Assembly (NCBI GenBank): GCA_937954195.1
Contig: CALFYR010000202.1
Location: 1-9,703 of the forward strand
Direction of reading: 5' to 3'
Source: an uncultured Dehalococcoidia bacterium
GTDB lineage: Bacteria; Chloroflexota; Dehalococcoidia; Tepidiformales; Tepidiformaceae
Length of the DNA: 9,703 bases
The stretch's first letter is position 1, and each line of letters starts with the position of its first letter. Below are positions 8,001-9,703 of the stretch, piece by piece. The position numbers were made by a program, and so were the translations under genes. The notes beneath the pieces are model-generated. The model did not search any database and was not told the origin of the DNA. It saw only the letters and a program-made list of their open reading frames with translations.

Positions 8001-8500
8001 CGGAGGCGGTGAACGCGCTCAAGAAGACGTTCGCGCCGGAGGAGGTGTCGGGGCCTGAACCGTTGCCGCCGGCGCCATCGATCGACCTTCCGCTGAGCGC
8101 GCACATTCCCGAGGGGTACATCCCGGACATCCATGCCCGGCTGGCGGTGTACCAGCGGGTGGCGGAGATCGAGTCGGCGGAAGGTGTGGCGGAGATGCAG
8201 GCGGAGCTACGCGACCGGTTCGGCGAGGTACCGCGCTCGGTGGAGAACCTGCTGTACGTGGCGCTTGTCCGTTCGCTCGCACGGCGGGCGAATGTCGAGA
8301 GCATCAAGACCGATGAGATGATGTTCCACCTTCGCGTGCGGGGCGGGACGACGGAGACGATCCGGGACGGGGTGGGGCGGCTGAACCTGAAGTCGGTGCT
8401 GGTGGGGCCGAACCAGGTGCGGATCGATCGGGTGGGAGTCGGGAGCAACTGGATGCCGCTGCTGATTCGCGTGTTGCGGGCGATGCGGGGCATTGAGTAG
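5027..8500 (+). CDS. mfd: Transcription-repair coupling factor Mfd
   Basis: Mfd removes RNA polymerase stalled at DNA lesions and recruits UvrA for nucleotide excision repair. The frame gives 1157 residues against about 1150 in E. coli, with all domains present. The UvrB-like module includes RRGGIIDIFP (188-197). The RNA polymerase interaction domain spans about 485-560 (EVGDYLVHADHGIARYGG). The superfamily 2 translocase has Walker A GDVGYGKT (640-647), DEEQ (741-744), SAT (767-769), TTIIESGLDIP from 880, and QLRGRVGR (910-917). A Mfd C-terminal domain (about 1020-1115) follows. The start is uncertain. GTG 5027 is the longest form, but a likely -10 element (5028-5036) overlaps it, and the first 15 residues (Cys-rich) look non-conserved. 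CTG 5072 (GAGG at 5060-5063) or CTG 5093 (AGGTGA at 5078-5083) are alternatives. GTG 5162 would cut into the conserved N-terminal region. The family assignment is certain. Confidence 0.97.
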   Translation: MLEWSCGCCRSEGRALAGELAGLTAAIADVIPPLARAREGGARLGVPDTAKAPVAAALASEHDGPTLVVAPTPARAQSLIEELPFFAGAMPVARLPEREALPYEFARDEPVVALERAHALALLRGQGQAVVVASWAALSEHCAPPGIAAEGIRVDVGMGIAPTDLMARLESAGYAIEPLAETPGTASRRGGIIDIFPADREQPYRVEFFGDQVESIRVLDLATQRSAGRVDSVEVPPGSTSSHAAREAARELAATINPNSEAVEEIVEQLELIAEGGRSDFAGFFEPLLYETTALDHLANSTLVAIDDGEEGTQALATLAEHEERTRGELEARGSIPGALPALREDASAVRQALERFATVELQKFGSEELGARRLPLSVTPGFGGKLKPLAQQAGAWAKQGRKVVIVSQQALRLADLLDEEGVSANLVRAVAVPPEPGSVTLLPIALSGGFSIGDRLSVISDAEVFGFRKRRRPTRQRHGIRSDLVSTLEVGDYLVHADHGIARYGGLIRRTVENVEREYLELQYADNDRLYVPADQLESVSRYVGPTDHPPSLTRLGSQDWARAKRRVKQAVVELAQDLLELYAKREVARGHAFPEDTAWQMEMEAAFPFVETNDQLQAISEVKGDMERTRPMDRLICGDVGYGKTEVAIRAAFKAVMDGKQVAVLVPTTVLAEQHGSTFRERVAGFPVRVEVLSRFRSNEQQREIVSGITTGEVDIAIGTHRLLQKDVEFKDLGLVIIDEEQRFGVSHKERLKQMRAEVDSLTLSATPIPRTLQMSLVGIRDMSTVMTPPEERQPIRTYVLQWDDEILREAIDRELQRGGQVYFVHNRVHNIERIVTRLRNIIPEARITVGHGQMPEEQLERVMMEFGSGEHDVLVCTTIIESGLDIPNANTIIINDANHLGLAQLYQLRGRVGRSANRAYAYLLYDKNRTMSETAQKRLEAIFEATELGAGFQIALRDLEIRGAGNVLGTEQSGHIAAVGFDMYSKLVSEAVNALKKTFAPEEVSGPEPLPPAPSIDLPLSAHIPEGYIPDIHARLAVYQRVAEIESAEGVAEMQAELRDRFGEVPRSVENLLYVALVRSLARRANVESIKTDEMMFHLRVRGGTTETIRDGVGRLNLKSVLVGPNQVRIDRVGVGSNWMPLLIRVLRAMRGIE
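5028..5036 (+). promoter_or_regulatory. Extended -10 element TGCTAGAGT, likely mfd promoter
   Basis: TGC-TAGAGT has the same extended -10 form as the elements before the CDF and aminotransferase genes. Transcription would start near 5042-5044, downstream of the GTG at 5027. No in-frame start codon lies six bases after it, so unlike the others it would give an mRNA with a short leader. No clear -35 hexamer is seen. Confidence 0.45.
5042..5057 (+). other. Small hairpin at the predicted 5' end of the mfd mRNA
   Basis: TGCGGC and GCCGCA form a perfect six-base-pair stem around the loop TGCT. It begins at the predicted transcription start and lies before the candidate CTG starts. It may stabilise the 5' end or mark a regulator site; no T-run follows, so it is not an intrinsic terminator. 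Confidence 0.35.
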
Positions 8501-8536
8501 GGCCTCGCGCGGCACGCATTTTGAAACGCCGGGCGC

Positions 8537-8545
8537 TGCTACGAT
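8537..8545 (+). promoter_or_regulatory. Extended -10 element TGCTACGAT for the aminotransferase gene, leaderless-type
   Basis: TGC-TACGAT is followed by six bases (TTTTCG) and then the ATG at 8552. There is no Shine-Dalgarno sequence in the gap, so a leaderless transcript is likely. A TTGAAA at 8521-8526 is only 13 bases upstream of the TACGAT hexamer, too close for a normal -35 element. Confidence 0.6.
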
Positions 8546-8551
8546 TTTTCG

Positions 8552-9703
8552 ATGGACTACGAAGCGCTGCTCGCCACCCGAACCGAACACATGGCGGCAA
8601 GCGCCATCCGAGAAATCCTGAAGGTCGCCTCCTCGCCGGGGATGATTTCGCTGGCGGGAGGATTGCCGGCGGCCGAGAGCTTCCCCCTGGAGTACATCGA
8701 GGAGCTCACGGGCGCGGTGCTGACGAAGTACGGGGCCCAGGCGCTGCAGTACGACGCGAGCGAAGGCTTCGCGCCGCTGCGCCAGGCGCTGGTGGGGCAT
8801 CTCGCCGCGCGAGGCGTCGAGACATCGAGCGACGGCATCGTGGTGTTCAGTGGCTCGCAGGGGATTCTCGATGGGATTGGCAAGATCCTGATCTCTCCCG
8901 GCGACATCGTGGCGGTGGAAGCGCCTACCTACCTTGGCGCGTTGCAGGCGTTCAGCCCGTACGAGCCGGGCTACGTGGAGATCGCGACGGACGAAGATGG
9001 GCTCATCCCCGAGTCGCTGGAGGCGGTGCTGAGCGCGAACCGGGTGAAGTTCGTCTACCTGGTGCCGACGTTTCAGAACCCGACGGGCCGGACGCTCACG
9101 CTCGATCGGCGGAAGGCGGTCGCGGCCATCCTGAAGGAGCACGACACGCTGCTGGTGGAGGACGACCCGTACAGCGATCTTCGCTACAGCGGGGAGCGGG
9201 TCCCGCCGATTAAGTCGCTGGCGCCGGAGCACGTGGTGTATTCGAGCACGCTTTCGAAAACGTTCGCGCCGGGTCTACGGCTTGGGTTCTGCGTGGCTCC
9301 CGCGCCAATCCAGCGGTGGCTGGTGACCGCGCGGCAGGGTGTGGACCTGCACACGAGCACGTTCGCGCAGGCACTGGCGGCGGAGTACGTCGGCGCCGGG
9401 TACCTGGAGCGGCAGTTGCCGCGGATAATCGGGCTGTACGCGCCGCGTCAGCAGGCGATGATCGACGCGCTGGCGGCACATCTGCCCGAGGACTTCAAGT
9501 TCACGCGTCCGGAAGGCGGCATGTTCATCTGGGTCGAAGGGCCGAAGGGGTTCGATGCGGAGGCGCTGCAGGCGCGGCTGCTGGAGCGCGGCGTGGCGTT
9601 CGTGCCGGGGAAGTACTTCTACGTGAACCCTGAAGGCAACGGCAACACGTTCCGGATGAACTTCACGGCGGCGGACCCGGAGACGATTGAGCGGGCGATT
9701 TCG
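8552..9703 (+). CDS. PLP-dependent aminotransferase, LysN / 2-aminoadipate transaminase type (3' truncated)
   Basis: The frame starts at ATG 8552 and stays open to the window end, giving 384 residues; members of this family have about 400, so only a short C-terminal tail is missing. It is a fold type I, class I/II aminotransferase that uses pyridoxal phosphate. Visible active-site residues are N176 in PTFQNPTG, D204 and Y207 in EDDPYSD, the Schiff-base lysine K236 in STLSKTFAPGLRLGF, the phosphate-contacting R243, and the substrate-carboxylate arginine R368 in FRMNF. The N-terminal segment SLAGGLPAAESFP is typical of the LysN/MocR-like subgroup, which includes 2-aminoadipate, aromatic and branched-chain aminotransferases. 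There is no DNA-binding GntR domain before it, so it is an enzyme and not a MocR regulator. It lies 51 bases after mfd and has its own leaderless-type promoter. The exact amino-acid substrate cannot be decided here. Confidence 0.93.
   Translation, partial: MDYEALLATRTEHMAASAIREILKVASSPGMISLAGGLPAAESFPLEYIEELTGAVLTKYGAQALQYDASEGFAPLRQALVGHLAARGVETSSDGIVVFSGSQGILDGIGKILISPGDIVAVEAPTYLGALQAFSPYEPGYVEIATDEDGLIPESLEAVLSANRVKFVYLVPTFQNPTGRTLTLDRRKAVAAILKEHDTLLVEDDPYSDLRYSGERVPPIKSLAPEHVVYSSTLSKTFAPGLRLGFCVAPAPIQRWLVTARQGVDLHTSTFAQALAAEYVGAGYLERQLPRIIGLYAPRQQAMIDALAAHLPEDFKFTRPEGGMFIWVEGPKGFDAEALQARLLERGVAFVPGKYFYVNPEGNGNTFRMNFTAADPETIERAIS

Noticed and set aside
5309..8134. A 941-codon open frame on the minus strand
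   Set aside because: It lies wholly antisense to mfd, whose product has every family motif in order. The predicted protein is His/Arg/Pro-rich with no recognisable domain, as expected for a shadow frame in GC-rich DNA.
8521..8526. TTGAAA as a -35 element for the aminotransferase gene
   Set aside because: It is only 13 bases from the TACGAT hexamer, outside the usual 16-18 base spacing.
8501..8551. Rho-independent terminator after mfd
   Set aside because: The gap holds no convincing GC stem followed by a T-run; the short T-stretch at 8546-8549 belongs to the spacer between the -10 element and the ATG.
8207..9232. A 341-codon minus-strand open frame across the mfd/aminotransferase junction
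   Set aside because: It is antisense to two well-supported genes and spans their intergenic promoter; its composition is typical of a shadow frame.

Overview
The window is GC-rich, densely packed bacterial DNA. Third codon positions are mostly G or C, GTG starts are used alongside ATG, and gaps between genes are about 50 bases or less. It looks like a high-GC thermophile- or soil-type lineage. A Chloroflexota member (Tepidiformia-like) is my best guess from the Tat-type, Pro/Thr-linker solute-binding protein and the apparently leaderless promoters. This is inference, and an actinobacterial-style lineage cannot be excluded.

Layout. (1) Bases 2-1835, plus strand: the 3' part of a glycolate oxidase FAD subunit gene (glcE-like), then the complete iron-sulfur subunit gene glcF, overlapping by 11 bases as in a glcDEF operon. 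glcD would lie to the left. (2) Bases 1832-4974, minus strand: a three-gene block read leftward. It holds a cation diffusion facilitator (CDF) metal exporter, a family 5 (oligopeptide/nickel type) extracellular solute-binding protein whose start overlaps the CDF stop codon, and a small unrecognised membrane protein with two seven-aspartate runs in a predicted extracytoplasmic loop. The last gene meets glcF tail to tail with overlapping stop codons. (3) Bases 5027-8500, plus strand: mfd, the transcription-repair coupling factor, divergent from the CDF gene. (4) Bases 8552-9703, plus strand: a PLP-dependent aminotransferase of the LysN / 2-aminoadipate transaminase type, cut by the window end.

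How the genes work together. GlcE and GlcF would act as one membrane-associated glycolate (or related 2-hydroxyacid) dehydrogenase. The CDF exporter and the solute-binding protein appear translationally coupled, and the Asp-rich protein follows on the same strand with its own likely promoter. A shared role in metal or metal-chelate handling at the cell surface is possible but unproven. mfd and the aminotransferase are housekeeping genes with separate promoters.

The most informative non-coding signal is a repeated promoter arrangement. A TANNNT -10 element lies exactly six bases before the start codon of three different genes (starts at 2278 minus, 4974 minus and 8552 plus), which predicts leaderless mRNAs. 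A related extended -10 element near mfd falls inside the longest possible mfd reading frame and questions its annotated start. I see no RNA genes, insertion sequences or CRISPR arrays, and no gene-free stretch longer than 300 bases.
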